Source of the DNA: Homarus americanus | Taxonomy: Eukaryota; Arthropoda; Malacostraca; Decapoda; Nephropidae | Assembly (NCBI RefSeq): GCF_018991925.1 | Contig: NW_024724368.1 | Coordinates: forward strand, 4,076,209 to 4,140,208 | Length of the DNA stretch: 64,000 bases | Direction of reading: 5' to 3' | Part shown: piece after piece, positions 12,905 to 25,570 of the stretch | Layout: every line of letters begins with the position of its first letter | Numbering within the stretch: the stretch's first letter is position 1 | Made by a program: the position numbers and the translations under genes | Notes under the pieces: model-generated | Databases searched by the model: none | The model's input: the letters and a program-made list of their open reading frames with translations, nothing else | What the model was told of the DNA's origin: nothing

Positions 12905-14961
12905 TATTACTATTCATTTTCCCATTACAGCCCCAAATCTGGGGTAAGCTGTTACACAAGCCAGCATCATCGATCAGAAGCAAGTACAGGTGCTACTGAA
13001 ATATTCTCATTTTAAGAAAGTACAAAATAAATAATACCTAACATTTTGTATCAAGTAACTGTGAAAAGTTTTCCCATCCCTATCACATCAAATAAATGAG
13101 CAGGAAATTCAAATAAGTGGTAAATATGGTTTTAATTTTATTTTCTGAAGGCAATAAAATTATCCAGTGGCAGGTTTTTTTGCACAAGGTGGTGTCTGAA
13201 ACCCAAAAACCTTTTTACAGACTAAATAAAATTCATGAGTCATATAATAAATAATCTCTCCGGTAAGTTTTTCAAAAGTTCCTACTAGGAAGACTGAAAA
13301 GTTAACCTACATGGTTAGCATATCACTATTAAATACGAAATTACTACTCTGCCAGTATACAGTAGTAAAATGTATAACCAAATAATAACTTGAATCCATG
13401 TACTACCATTTCAATTATACAAGAGCACTTCAGACCCACTTTAATCATATCTCATGTTATCTTTTAATATTTGCCATTACCCACTACAGTACAGTACCGT
13501 ATATTTTCCTATTCTAATTGATCCTCTCTTTCTCCTGGGATTTATTAAGACACTTTCATTTAACATTTCATTATATATGAGAGAGAAGAAAACACTTACC
13601 TCTCTGGGCAATTATTGCTGAACCAAATTACAAAATTAACTTTGGTAATTGCTAAATGTATTGTTGATGGTCCACCTTTAAACTTTTTCTTTACAGATTA
13701 TGCATCATAAAAATAGGTTCTGAGGTTTTGCATGGAAGAAACGGTTAAAATAACAGATAAAACTATCTGACAGAAATGTATATTTCCCATAGGTTTATAA
13801 TTTAATTCTTAAATATTATTGCATATTATATCAACTACATGTACTTCCATTGAGGGCAACTGAAAGAAACCATCAACCTGGATTTTAAACCATGTTTTGG
13901 GCACATGCAAGTCCTGTAGAAATGAGTTTAATATTACATAACAGTATCATACTTTTTCATGTAATTTCTTGATGTTATGGTGTTCATATCATGTCTTTCT
14001 TCCAGCATTCGAAGTAGATTGGCTAATGTAATATCTTTCAAATACTTCAGCTACCAACTGTCTTTATCACTTTACATAATAGTCACCATCATCAATAAAT
14101 ATATGCAGTACAAAACTATGATGGCATGAAAGGAATATGAGCTACCTCAGCATGTACACAATTGTAAAAAGTAACAATATGTTTAGGAAAAGCCAAGGAT
14201 AAAGGAGATAAAATGTAATGTATAGGGAGAGTCAACTCATTCTCTGAAGGATACGGCAACAGTTGAAGAAAGGATACCATACTGTTCAATGAAATCTGCT
14301 GCAGAGTGAATGTAGTTAAAGAAAAATCATCCAATAGAAGAAATACAAGCTTTCTTATGGATATCTAAGCTCTCAACTATTTGACATATATGAGCGATTA
14401 CTGCACAGTATTCCTAAGGCAAGAAATTATGTGATACAGTTCAAACCAGAATTTTCTAAATGTCATACTGGTGCAGTCATAAGCAGACACACTTGGGTGA
14501 CGATATGGTCCCCATATTCATTGAATAATCAAGCTACTAAGTCTTCCACAATAATGTCTTTGTGGATATCTGACACCAACCGATCTACTACCTAGATAAA
14601 CTTTTGATGAGCCATGGAAGCTATTTATCAATATTTTCCTTTTTCATTCTTTGACTTATGTTATGAACGTCAAAGGATTTCCTACAGTTGCAAAGAAAAT
14701 TTCCAACATCATGAGCTTGGAGGTGAAAGTTTTGAAGACATACAAGTTGATGATATAGAAGAACTGTTTGCACGCTCATCAAAAGGAGTCTACAAACGAA
14801 TACAGTAGTTTGTAGAAATTATAGCATCTAGTAGAAGCAAGGAAAAGGACAAACCTGCAAAGTTGATTCTCACAATGAAGACTCGACTTCCTCTGCTTTG
14901 CAAGTGAGTTGGTAGACTTTGGGTTGGACATAAACCCCATAATAAAGAGGAATATTAAGTT
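12905..14961. other. Intergenic, no supported gene
   Basis: A 64-codon frame at 14614-14808 (GESFEDIQVDDIEELFARSS) has coding-like acidic composition and may be a transposase fragment, but I cannot place it. Nothing else seen. Confidence 0.5.
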
Positions 14962-14964
14962 TTA

Positions 14965-16273
14965 AGGCCCGTCCACACAATCGAGCAGTGCCCGACGGTC
15001 ACGCGCTAAATGCCCGTTATCGGGCAAAATTGGTGGGCAAACCAGCGTAGTGCTCGTGCCAGTCGTTGAGCGAAATCATGGTCCGCCTGCCTGGTGGTTT
15101 GCTGCCGGATATGGAGCGACGACTCTGCCAGACAAACGAGTTGACCCTGGGACCCCTTCACAAATATTAATATGTTTTAATATCATTTTCATTATTAATT
15201 ATCGATAAAACCGGAGAACGGACATTCCTATAATATTGTCATTAATATTCAACATTACACAAGCCTGCAATACAAGACAGGTGTTATTATTGGAACCTCA
15301 CGTGACTGTCAAAAACAGCTGATCACTATGCCACCGCTGACCTCAGGGGTCGGGGTCCTCAAGTCAGTGAGGTATGAACAGAGATACTGACAGAACGTAT
15401 GCTAACACTTTGTAAAACCCGAGTTAAGTACAGTACTGCAAATGTGATACGTATATGTTCCCAGCTCGGTCCAGATGTCCAGTGTATAACCAAATAAGCT
15501 TATGCAATGTACATTATTGGCGTGACATTAAACGGGAGATTGTTTATGTATTGTGTAATGAGGACATTCGTGTGTGTTCTTCATTCCTGCCACTCTCCTC
15601 ACTCTAGTCCCATAGCTTCCTGTCTATGCATATCATAATTCTAACATTATTCAATGAATTTTTATGTACTACAAATCTAACCTGCAAGTAATCTTCTTTG
15701 AGTACTTCATACATGACTTGACAAGTTGCAGGTATTATGCCAGACAAACTTTGTTTTGATATCCTCGTTCTATACTGAAGTGACGTGTAGGTGCACCCAG
15801 TTGAAAGATGTATGAGCATTGCCTCTAGACGAGCCTCTGCGGATATACTCTCCCTCATATAGGTACCCTGTTTTTTTATATATGGTTCCACTTTTGCTAG
15901 AAGTTTGTAAAATGTGTTGGGGTCCATTCTCATGTAATTGATGAAGTCTTGCTCATGTCCATCTTGCAGTTCACGTAAAATCGTGGCAAGACTTCCCACT
16001 CTTTGCACCATTACCTTTTCTGCATTTGGTTCTTCTTTTTGCACATAGAAGCAATTATTATAGTACACAACGCTATGCTCTTCGCTTTAACTGTCCGGCG
16101 ATTATTCCTGCGACACCATGGTGATCGTACCGCACCCGCCACTGCCAACCACCTACTAGCTACCGGCGCCAGACTATGACTGCCGCCAACCACCCCCGTG
16201 TGTACAACACACAGGCTTTGCCCGGTAAACGGGCAAACCCCTCCGGGCACTGCTCGATCGTGTGGACGGGGCT
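14965..16273 (-). mobile_element. PIF/Harbinger element with 34-bp terminal inverted repeats and TTA target duplication
   Basis: Left end AGGCCCGTCCACACAATCGA and right end (reverse complement) AGCCCCGTCCACACGATCGA match over about 34 bases (14965-14998, 16240-16273) with four mismatches or so. TTA flanks both sides (14962-14964, 16274-16276), the 3-bp duplication typical of PIF/Harbinger. It holds a partial HARBI1-like transposase frame on the minus strand. At 1309 bp it is too short for both Harbinger genes, so it is an internally deleted copy. Confidence 0.85.
15604..16068 (-). pseudogene. HARBI1-like transposase, N-terminal part only
   Basis: A 154-codon frame with DFINYMRMDPNTFYKLL, ARLEAMLIHLSTGCTY and RTRISKQSLSGIIP, the helical N-terminal region of HARBI1/PIF transposases. 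A possible donor (GTTAGA) follows DYLQ. The remaining 640 bp to the left end hold no DDE catalytic segment, so the copy cannot encode an active enzyme. Confidence 0.75.
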
Positions 16274-16276
16274 TTA

Positions 16277-19200
16277 AAGGCTGCTTAGCACCTTACAGGG
16301 AGGTCTTGAGGCTTGCACATGAATTTAGTATGGAAGTCAATCACTTCCTATTGTAAACCACAAGAATCCACTATGGGTTTTTAGTTACAATTCCTGTCTC
16401 CTCTAATACTCATTACTTCCCAAGAACCCACTCCTGCCACCAAAATTCTATTTAGAATGGGGTCTAAATATGTTACCATCCACAACCATTTTCCCTAACT
16501 TATTTTGTCATATATTAAGTTTGCCCAACTGTTCTCAAGGAGTCTAACCCTGCAGTGGACAATAGACTCATATATACTGCCATCCAATATACTCAAGTGC
16601 AAATAGAGGTTTTATTGAAAGACTGCAGTAAATACCATATTCTGGATGTATTTAAGCTAAATGCTTCAGTCAGCAATGAAATAAATTTATAAATTTCCAA
16701 CTTACGACATTTCTAAAAACCCTCCAACTGAAAAAAAGTAATCAAATGTATAATTATAGTACAGTACAGTAGTGATCCCCTCTATAAATGTGCAACTTAA
16801 TACTTCACAATTCATAAGCATTCTACAAACATAGGGTTTTGTAGAAGCCCAAGCAATTTTTGTTATGAGTGTTGTGGAAAAATTATTATTCTACCAGCCA
16901 CTTTGGACATGCATACATACCACACTACTTGGGAAACTGAAACAGTAGCAGTCACTGTGCATCTCTACCTACACAGAGATGCAGCCAACCATCATGCCTG
17001 CCTGTTGTGCTACCTCAACCCACTTGCATCACCAACACCATCATCTACTATCTTCAAAGTTTTTACTTGTTTAAAGTGCAAATTGTTCCAGTAGACAAAC
17101 TTTCAAGGCACTAAGGCCAGCTGCCACCCACTGCTTTGACCATCATCATCCACTATTAAATCCACAGTATTAACAAGGTAAATTTACTCATTTATATTGT
17201 AAATTGCATTAGTATACTGCATTTTCAATGTGAAAGCTCAGCTCACTTTAATAATATCTAGATTTGCTTAAAATCTTGTATTATAGGAGGATGCATAAAT
17301 TCTCAAGGTACGTGAACCTCTCATAAGAAGTTAACTTTGCTCATACAATTTTGTTAACATACGACCCTCACCCTATTCTGTACCAAACCTTGCCTTCTGG
17401 TTACTTTTTACATTCATCTTACACTATTTCCCCCTTACGTTTACTGTACTTGAGGTTTCTGGAACCCTTGACCCACTCAATATACGTACAAGACAACTAA
17501 ATTTAGATAAGAGCTAAATAAAAATAATGCTTAATATGTCTTATCAAATGGATATTACTTCCAAATTAATTTCTAATGAAAACTGCCTTCAAACAAGAGG
17601 TTAATGAATACTGTAAAATGAATAGTGAATTATTTAAAAAATAAAAGGAAAGCCATAATACAATCACTTATTTGTATTTAATAGTGTAAGTAAAATGATA
17701 ATTGCTTCACTTACTTGACTGCCAAACCAACAACAATAATTCTTCAGCATATTCTCAGAACACTGATGTCAGTTCTTTTTATACTTGAAGGAGAGGAATG
17801 GTCAGTTCAATTAGTGGTAGGCAAGCCTTTACATGAATCACCCTACTTTGACTGCAGGAAGAGACAAACATAATTGCAATGATAAAAAGACATTAAGAGG
17901 ATTCGCCCCTTGCTTAACTGATTTAAGAATTAAATACAAGTTCGGTACAGTAATCCTTCTGCATTTTGGCATAATTGGGGCTCAAGCCTTTTGAATTTGG
18001 GATGATTCTGCATCAGGTAGAATTTGGCAAATACAGTGCTTCATAATGCAACAAGTAAATCACCGTATAAAAGTATATAAATCACATACAGTATATCACA
18101 AAATGAAGGAACATTTGATGACAACTTTGAACAACAAATCACAAGAGCACAATGTTGGCTGGGCTTCAAACTACTGTAGTCAGGAGTTGGTGAAACATGC
18201 GTTCACAAACGAATATGTACTGTAGCACAAGTATTCACACGTGAATGGAGGTATACCTATGTACAATATACTGCAAATACATGTTGTATTTCTATCACAC
18301 ATTAATGACAATATGATGAAAATTACTAAAGTTATAGATTATCAAAGAAGTAACTTTTGGAATGGTTACAGATTGGGCACAATAGGTCATTTATTTTATA
18401 GAATACATACAGTATTTCTTCCAATTTGGAGTACCTGTCAGTACATATTAAAAAAATTTTTAATATTTCTGTAAAAATTTTCAGAACCATCAAAAAGTTT
18501 CAAAATAGGAAAAATTCAGAAATGTTTAATTACAGAGGGATTACTGTACAGTTTATCTGAAGAGCCTACAAACAATGGTAGGGAAAAAACCCAGGTTGTG
18601 AATGGTCCATATTACTTTACAAACAAAATGAGTGATAAGCGGGGAGAATGAAATATTATTTGCATCTCGCGCACACACACACACACACACAAAGCATTGA
18701 CAAAGAGAAGGTACAGCAAACAAAGTTTATGCTATTAGATAAATAATAAAAATATAAAAACTACCAACATAATTCCAAAATTTATAAATATTATCTACGT
18801 AACCGTATTTATGAAAACGCATAATGAAAAAGCATCAATATTTTCCTTAAGATTTCTAATATGCTTTCATACAGCTTATCAAACTGGTCAACCTTTACGT
18901 TAAATTAAATACTGCGTAAGTGATTGTTTACCGCAAATTCCTATCGGATCCCACACTTTTCCCTTCACTGCCGATTTGATTTAAAACGGTAATATATTAA
19001 TAAAAGTTTCATTAAGACCTGAGTAAGTTTAAAATTGTCAATACAAATGAAGAGATTCCTTCAAGAAAAATCATTTCCCTTCTATGTTATGATGAATGAA
19101 AGAGAATTGATGCATGAGAATACTAATGTACAATTTTTAATCATGTTTACAGTTTGCTTACATTTTAAAGGTATTCCAGTGCAGGACAAGTTCTTACAAC

Positions 19201-19747
19201 TGATGAAACATATGTACATATAATGAGAACTATGTCTGAATATATGAATAATGCTGAAATATTTCTCCATTGCCCTTGTTTTAATACTGTGAGAAAGACT
19301 TCTGGTCTTATATACACCATAATTGCTCAGTGATATATCAAATCATCCAGGACCTGCTCGGCCAAATCTATAATCTATTGAATAATGATACAAAACCTTC
19401 AGTCCATTCTTGATTAAATAAAGTACCAGTTAAAACCAAACTGGATGAAAATAATGATTTGTCATCATGTATCTACATTTACAAACAAATGAACCAAGCA
19501 TTCAGTATTTACTGTACTATGATTGATGCTAAAGCAAGGTTCTCAGAGCACACAACAGACCCTAGCCAGCAAATTTCCAAACTTGAATATAGTAAACCGG
19601 GTTTAGAGCAATTAAGAATCCACACTTGCCTCATCAGCTTGAGATAAAGCCTCACAGTCACCACATCAACACACCCATCACAAAAAACACTCAAAATTTT
19701 CATCCGAGTATATCTAAAGGCTCTTTTTTTTGCAGAAAATACAAACA
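16277..19747. other. Intergenic and SERGEF 3' flank
   Basis: No coding frame of note. The SERGEF 3' UTR must start at 19747 going down; the first clear minus-strand AATAAA I see is at 18390-18395, so the poly(A) site is uncertain. Confidence 0.5.
18672..18690. repeat. (CA)n microsatellite
   Basis: Nineteen bases of CA dinucleotides. Other short runs: CT at 351-365, GAT near 2317-2334, T at about 12199-12219, ATT at 27097-27130, GT at 42897-42915. Confidence 0.9.
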
Positions 19748-20000
19748 TTAAAAAAGCTTAACAAGTGCAAATGAGTGTCCTGAGCCAGCTCCTATGATCT
19801 GTAGGTTTCCTGGAAGTGGAACTCTTGTTGGACGATGAATGTTGGTTGTCGTACCATCTCCACAATTGCCATGTTCATTCCATCCCCAGGAGTATAGCAA
19901 ACCATCTTCACCACTATTTCCAATTATGGCAAGATTATGCTCTGATCCACATGCCACACTTCGTATACTCTTGTTAAGGGTCAAGCAATTTGGGATATAT
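19748..20000 (-). CDS. SERGEF: SERGEF exon 7 (stop)
   Basis: Completes the split Arg and codes residues 314-396 to TAA. Carries SVACGSEHNLAIIG and SWGWNEHGNCGDGT, the strongest SERGEF match. The protein ends at GAGSGHSFALVKLF, without the C-terminal tail of the vertebrate protein. Confidence 0.94.
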
Positions 20001-23000
20001 CTGTGAAATAAATTACATTCAGCATTTTTATTTTCTGGTGTCTTTCTCAGCAAATGTCATCAAAACCTCTCTATATTCTGTGATAACTATACACCATAGA
20101 CATCACAGTATTTCAATGAAATTCAATCCTACAACAGTACTGTACAAAATAAACTAATTATTTTGTAGGATTATACAAAAATTGCATTCCTGGAAAAGAT
20201 GACATCGCATAAAACAATATACTGTAAATGAAACACTATTTTGCCACAGTTAGGATAACAAAACATTTAGGATACATTCCTGGGAACATCTCTTGGTGAA
20301 AAATTCGCAGATAAAAACTTGTAAACACCAAAATCGATATCACATCACCATAGGAGGTAGGCTAAGGTCCTGGTGATGCCCTTGGCTTATTTTCTGTCGT
20401 TTAACTGGTGTAGCACATCCAAACAGTAATTATCTCTATATAAATGATTTTCCCAGCCTTCGATAATGCACAGCAACAATATCTCTTGTTGGTTGTTTTG
20501 CACTCATGATTGCAGGGATTTGCTAATGTTTAACAGGTTGAAAAACTCTCGATAAATGTTCAAGACACAACCCAGCCTTAACCAGTGTGGCGCTAATGTC
20601 AATTGGGAGTACGAGATGGAGAGATAAAGTGTTAAGCTTTATTAAAATTCCTACCCAATGTAGTTCACATGCAATGTTGTACATTAAATAATTTATTTTT
20701 TTATAATGAAGACAATGTTATAATGAACCAATGCATTTTAAATCAAATTATAATTTCTAATTCATTAACAACATTCTAGTGAAAAAATGGAAATAGGAGC
20801 ACTATATTAATATTTTCTAACACAGAAGCTGAATTACAAATTTAGTAGAGGAAATAATATATAATGGCTGAATAGTACAGTACAGTACAGTAGATAAACT
20901 TTGTGGAAGTGCAGTAAAGCCCATATGTCTCCAGGATGGACTATTTATACTGTATAACTTCACATCTCTCGTGGTATGTTGCATTGAACAGAATATTAAT
21001 AAAATACATTAATATTTTTTTTTATTATAACTGTACTCACTGGTATCTAGAATCATCATCATCGACGGTTTATGACCATTTTCGAAACTTGTGTCAGTTA
21101 GCTGATGAACTACTTAAATGTATTAATGCTTTTCTATTTTTTCTTTTAAGGAAAATTATTTATTTATACATTATTTAGTACTTGTTTCCCATATGTACTT
21201 TTGTTTACTTAGCCAAATGTGTTGGAGGGTATCATCATACATATGGCAATACTGGCAGGAATTAACCAATTCACAGCACACAGAAAACCCAGAGAAGCAG
21301 GCACACACTCTTCCCATAATGCCATATATGAATTGGGCAAAGTACCGGTAACAAGTTTGTAAGAAGAGTATTACATGTAATTATCTAAAATGGATGGAAA
21401 ACGGCACTGAAGATAAAAGTACTAGCAGTAAATCAATGAAACAAAATAACTCGGTAGTCCTTCAAATCATATACTGTACTGTACTATCCTGCAGTTCTTA
21501 CCTGCAGCGTTTCCGAAGAACTTCACTGGCGGCGGTATCTGAGCTAGAATCCTCTTTCTCGTCCTCTGATGGTCCAAGCTGTCCATAGTCTGCCCTGCCC
21601 CACACATATACAGCACCGGATGTCACACCAGCCACACAGTGAGTCCATCCAGCTCGCAGCCATGTTACACGCTCACCACCAAAGTAGTTATGAGGGATTG
21701 TCAGAGGGCACGTGAAGTAGGCTACATTCCTGTGAAATTGTGAATAAGTCTTAATACATGAAGGACTGATCCTGAAATCCTATTTTTTTGTGGCCAAGAC
21801 CAGAATAAGTAAGGTATCTCCAGGGTAATGCACACACTAAACAGTTGGTTTAGACTCTGGAGATCTGACATTAGTTGCTTGCACTAACAAAGGATTAGGA
21901 ACTTCCTCTATTTCAACTACAGTATAGCCCTCAACAGGAAATTAAATTTAAAGGTTTTCCCCTTGAGGACAATAGACAGAAGATTGAAAAAGCATGGAAT
22001 GACTGTCAAAGATTGTTCAAGGAAGATCTCCAATTTATAAACATCTCTGGAGCATACTTTTCAATCCCCAGATAAAGTATCTCTTCTATTTATTCATTTG
22101 CAAACTTTTCTTCGCATTTTACAGCTTGGAAAATGTTTGACAAAAGCCTAAAAACTACTCTATTGTATACCAGGAAACAGTTTAAGTGATAAATGCAGAT
22201 CCTTACCTTGGGTCATGTGCAAGCTGTCCCCATTTGTTATCTCCCCAAGCCAGAACTTGACCCTCTGCTGTAAGAGCATATGTTGTGTTCTGTCCACAGG
22301 AAACACTTAACACCTATGGGAAACAACAAGATCAAATTTAAATTAATAATCATAATAATTATCATTTTCACAAGTTTAAAACGAAACTGCAGTAATAATC
22401 CTAACAGTATGAAAAAGAACAATAACCTTACATGTAATTTGTAGTTTCAGTTGTTCTCCCTTTATTTGTTTACTTATTTCTCCTTATTTATGCTGTAGTA
22501 CTTTAGTCTCCTAGCTGTCAATTTATTTCACTAATAAAACACAATGGAAGTTTTACCCACTGCCACACATGTACATTAGGAAGAGTAATTAATTCAGATG
22601 CTATTTTTCACAGGAGCATATTACTATTATTAGAGCTACAGTTCCACATAGTACAGTAATATCAGTAAGCACACATCTTGGCATATCCAGCAATCGTAAG
22701 CTAACTGTTAAAATTTTTTAAACAAACTATTTTCTTAAAGATGGATGTTGCTTTACAAACATAGTATTAATGAAACTATTTTTTTTTATTAACAGCATCT
22801 ACACACCCTATTAAGATAACCTTGCAGTCTACAGGAAACTTACTCGAGATGGTAATATCTCACCTTCCCCTCAATGTGGTCCACAACTCTTGGGGTAGGC
22901 TGTAGTTTCACCAACTGTCCTTCACTGTCAATGTGTCCAAGCTGTCCACGATGACCATGACCCCAGGTGTAAGCTCTCCCATCCCGTGTGGCTACAGCAG

Positions 23001-24749
23001 TGTGACGCAGTCCAGCAGACACACTCACCACATTGGTCAAATCCAGGCAGATTGGAAGGCTTGTGAAAGGCACCTGCGGTAAGAAAGTGGAATATTTGTT
23101 TTTGCTAAACTCAAAACTTCTATAAGTTACGGTACTGTATATCAAGCCTCATCTCTTGCACTGTCAAGGATTGGTCATGCAAGATCACTTATTGATGAGC
23201 AGCTCACAGACATTTGATGCACAAGATTGAGACAATGCTCAGAGTTCTTCTTGTATCAATTATGTACACCATGTAGTTGAACCATACATTAAGGTGTATA
23301 GGAGGAGAATCAATGACCTCTTCCTATGGACAGCAGTGGAGATTTCAGTTGTGATAGGGAACCATAACTTATTCACGAATTTGTCCAAGTCTATGATATA
23401 TACAGGTTACACTTGGATTAATAACCCAAGACTCCAGGCTATGATCCATGAAGCAGCTAAAGAAGGGCGTTGGTCATAAAAATAAATAATATAATTTTCC
23501 TCAAGACAAACGTGATGTTAAAATATTTCATACTATACAGTATACCATTACCAGCTTCAGTCTCACCTCATCCTTTGGAAGCCCCAGTTGGCCATGACTA
23601 TTTGATCCCCAAACCCAGACTTGTCCAGACTGGCTCAGGGCAATAGAGTGAGCCCATCCACATGCAACTCCAATCATGCGATGGCCCTCCAGCCCTCGAA
23701 TGAGTTGGAAACCTGGCACAGCACGCACTTGAGTCCCATCACCAACCTGTCAACAAGAATTACACATACAGTACATACAAGGCCTCTCTGATGCATACGA
23801 CTGGTATAAGAGGCCTTGGAGACACATTTAATAAGCCCATCTATGTGTGGAAACTAGCTCCCAAATGTGTTCACCTAACTCCCGAGCAAGTGAGAAAACT
23901 GTCCAAATTGTTCCTTCTAAAGAACTTGTTTCACAAATGAGACCCAATCACTGGCTCTTAGTTCCATTCAATTCTATTTCAATTAAAAATATTTCGCTCT
24001 ACGTGTACCAAATGGCTCATATCATATAAACATGGATATCAAGAAGACATAACATTTATGTAATCTTAACAATACAGAAGCTATGTGGAGAAGACTCGTA
24101 TACTCAAACTAAATATAAAAACTACAAAACTTTACCTGCCCACTGGTATTCCAGCCAGCACCAAATAATCGTCCCTGAGCAGTGAGTAGGAAAGTATGAC
24201 CACCCCCACCAACAGCAACACGTATGGAAGGTTCACTTATGTTATCAGGGAGGTCCTCTACACGTGTGGGCATCGTCACCTGTCAAACATAAGGGAATTA
24301 AATCATGTACCGGGTAGTCTATCAGGTCTGACCGAGAAGAATGCTCAAGCTGACACGTGGATAAGGATAGAAGATTCTTATTTTTTAGAACCGCAAGTGC
24401 ACTATTGACTAACAGGAGGAAACATATGTGCACAGTATATTCTGCAGATGATACAAGGAAGGGCAATGGAATTTTCTAAGACGAGTGAGAACCCGTACTA
24501 GGAAATCAACTTAATGATTCAACTAAGATGTTTATACTGTACTAAATGACTAAGGACAAAGGCAAATTGGGGGGGAATATGGCACACTACATTATGACAA
24601 ACTACATTAAGTACAATACTATGATTAATATTAACTTTGAGAAATCAAGACAAACATTAAAAGTGGACATTTTTACACACCTGCTCACTGACAAAGCCCA
24701 GGCCTAGCTGCCCATGGCTATTGGCCCCCCAGGCATATAAGGCTGTCAT
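19748..24749 (-). CDS. SERGEF: SERGEF (DelGEF) secretion-regulating RCC1-repeat protein, 7 exons, complete
   Basis: Seven minus-strand exons (24749-24681, 24279-24136, 23746-23567, 23073-22864, 22313-22207, 21729-21502, 20000-19748) have GT/AG borders and join in phase to 396 codons plus stop. The protein is seven RCC1 blades, each with a WGxNxxGQLG-type signature: near residues 7, 60, 115, 170, 223, 285 and 350. The last two blades match vertebrate SERGEF closely (WGRADYGQLG; ACGSEHNLAIIG then SWGWNEHG.CGDGT), as does SAGLRHTAVAT in blade 4, which separates it from RCC1 itself and from HERC or RCBTB proteins. Known family role: DelGEF binds the exocyst subunit Sec5 and modulates secretion; GEF activity is not firmly established. 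Human SERGEF is about 458 aa; this copy lacks the long C-terminal tail and ends just after the last blade. No fused domain is seen. Divergent from the NSD gene. Confidence 0.93.
21502..21729 (-). CDS. SERGEF: SERGEF exon 6
   Basis: 228 bases; completes the split Arg, codes residues 238-312 and ends two bases into the next Arg. Contains LRAGWTHCVAGVTSG and VYVWGRADYGQLGPS, then an acidic Ser-rich loop (EDEKEDSSSD) before the last blade. Donor GTAAGA. Confidence 0.93.
22207..22313 (-). CDS. SERGEF: SERGEF exon 5
   Basis: 107 bases, residues 202-236 plus two bases of an Arg codon split with exon 6. Reads VLSVSCGQNTTYALTAEGQ then VLAWGDNKWGQLAHD. Donor GTAAGG. Confidence 0.92.
22864..23073 (-). 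CDS. SERGEF: SERGEF exon 4
   Basis: 70 codons, residues 132-201, phase 0. VSAGLRHTAVATRDGRAYTW is nearly the vertebrate SERGEF wording at the same blade. Donor GTGAGA. Confidence 0.94.
23567..23746 (-). CDS. SERGEF: SERGEF exon 3
   Basis: 60 codons, residues 72-131, phase 0. Contains GVACGWAHSIALSQSGQ and WVWGSNSHGQLGLPKDE, one complete blade junction. Donor GTGAGA. Confidence 0.93.
24136..24279 (-). CDS. SERGEF: SERGEF exon 2
   Basis: 48 codons, residues 24-71, phase 0 at both ends. Contains the RCC1 signature VAVGGGGHTFLLTAQG followed by LFGAGWNTSGQ. Acceptor at 24280-24281, donor GTAAAG. Confidence 0.92.
24681..24749 (-). CDS. SERGEF: SERGEF exon 1 (start codon)
   Basis: Codes residues 1-23, MTALYAWGANSHGQLGLG then FVSEQ, the first RCC1 blade, ending in phase 0 before GTGTGT. 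A short upstream ATG at about 24769 opens a 5-codon uORF (MRRGA, stop) just before the real start. Confidence 0.88.
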
Positions 24750-25439
24750 TTTCAGGCACCCCGCCTCATCTGCGGGGATATGGTATTTACACTTTTAATT
24801 TAAATATCAGTGAAGACTAATAATTCAATTTTACAAAAAATACATTAGCACACTTAAAGAAAATAATTACAGAATACAGAGCAATTCTTGGGTAGTCATA
24901 AATATGCAGGTAATTTTTTATTATAACCTTTAAACACACGCATCAATTTTTTTTTTTTAATTACCCATTCAAATTTTTGTCAATAAAAGGACTACGTATG
25001 TTTAAGGCTAAAAGAACAAATTTGCTAACTGAACAAAAAAAGAAAAGAACACAACGCATTATGGTGTAGTGGATTCCGCTTTCAAAATACTGTAACCAGA
25101 AAACAAAATTTTGCTACAGGTTAGATTAGGTTAGGCTAGGTTAGATTAGGCTAGGTTTGATTAAGTTTGGTTAGATTAATTTTGGTTTGATTCGATTTGG
25201 TTAGAGGAATTTCAAGACTGTCCAAAACGCCTTGTAGCTGTTGGAAAAACGCACGACACAAAATTTCGCTTTCTGGTTATATTATCACGACGGAAAAATG
25301 ATGAAATTCGATCATTACAGTACTATGTCGTTGGAGGTTGTCAATGTTTACTCTCTTCACGGCTACAACCATTGCTCTGGAATCTCTCTGACAACCCATA
25401 AACTGAGATTTTTCAAACTTTCCATAGCACATATCACCT

Positions 25440-25570
25440 CTCCAGAGGATTTAAAAGCTGCATCACCTATGCATAATAACATCATGAGCGTCATCCGCCT
25501 CGACCAATCAGAACGAACGCCAGATAAATAGCAGAAGTAATTAAAAGATCCGCAACCGGACAAATAACCG
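25440..25570 (-). promoter_or_regulatory. Candidate SERGEF promoter
   Basis: On the minus strand this stretch carries an inverted CCAAT box (25504-25508 on the plus strand), a TGACGCTCA CRE/AP-1-like word and a CCGGTTGCGG word within about 100 bases. It is richer in CpG than its surroundings and lies 0.7 kb upstream of the SERGEF ATG. No TATA box. No transcript evidence, so this is inference. Confidence 0.3.

Noticed and set aside
14614..14808. 64-codon acidic frame as a gene
   Set aside because: Coding-like composition but no family, splice sites or start context I can support.
19748..24749. RCC1 chromatin factor, RCBTB or HERC gene
   Set aside because: Blade sequences fit SERGEF specifically, and no BTB or HECT domain or N-terminal nuclear signal is present.
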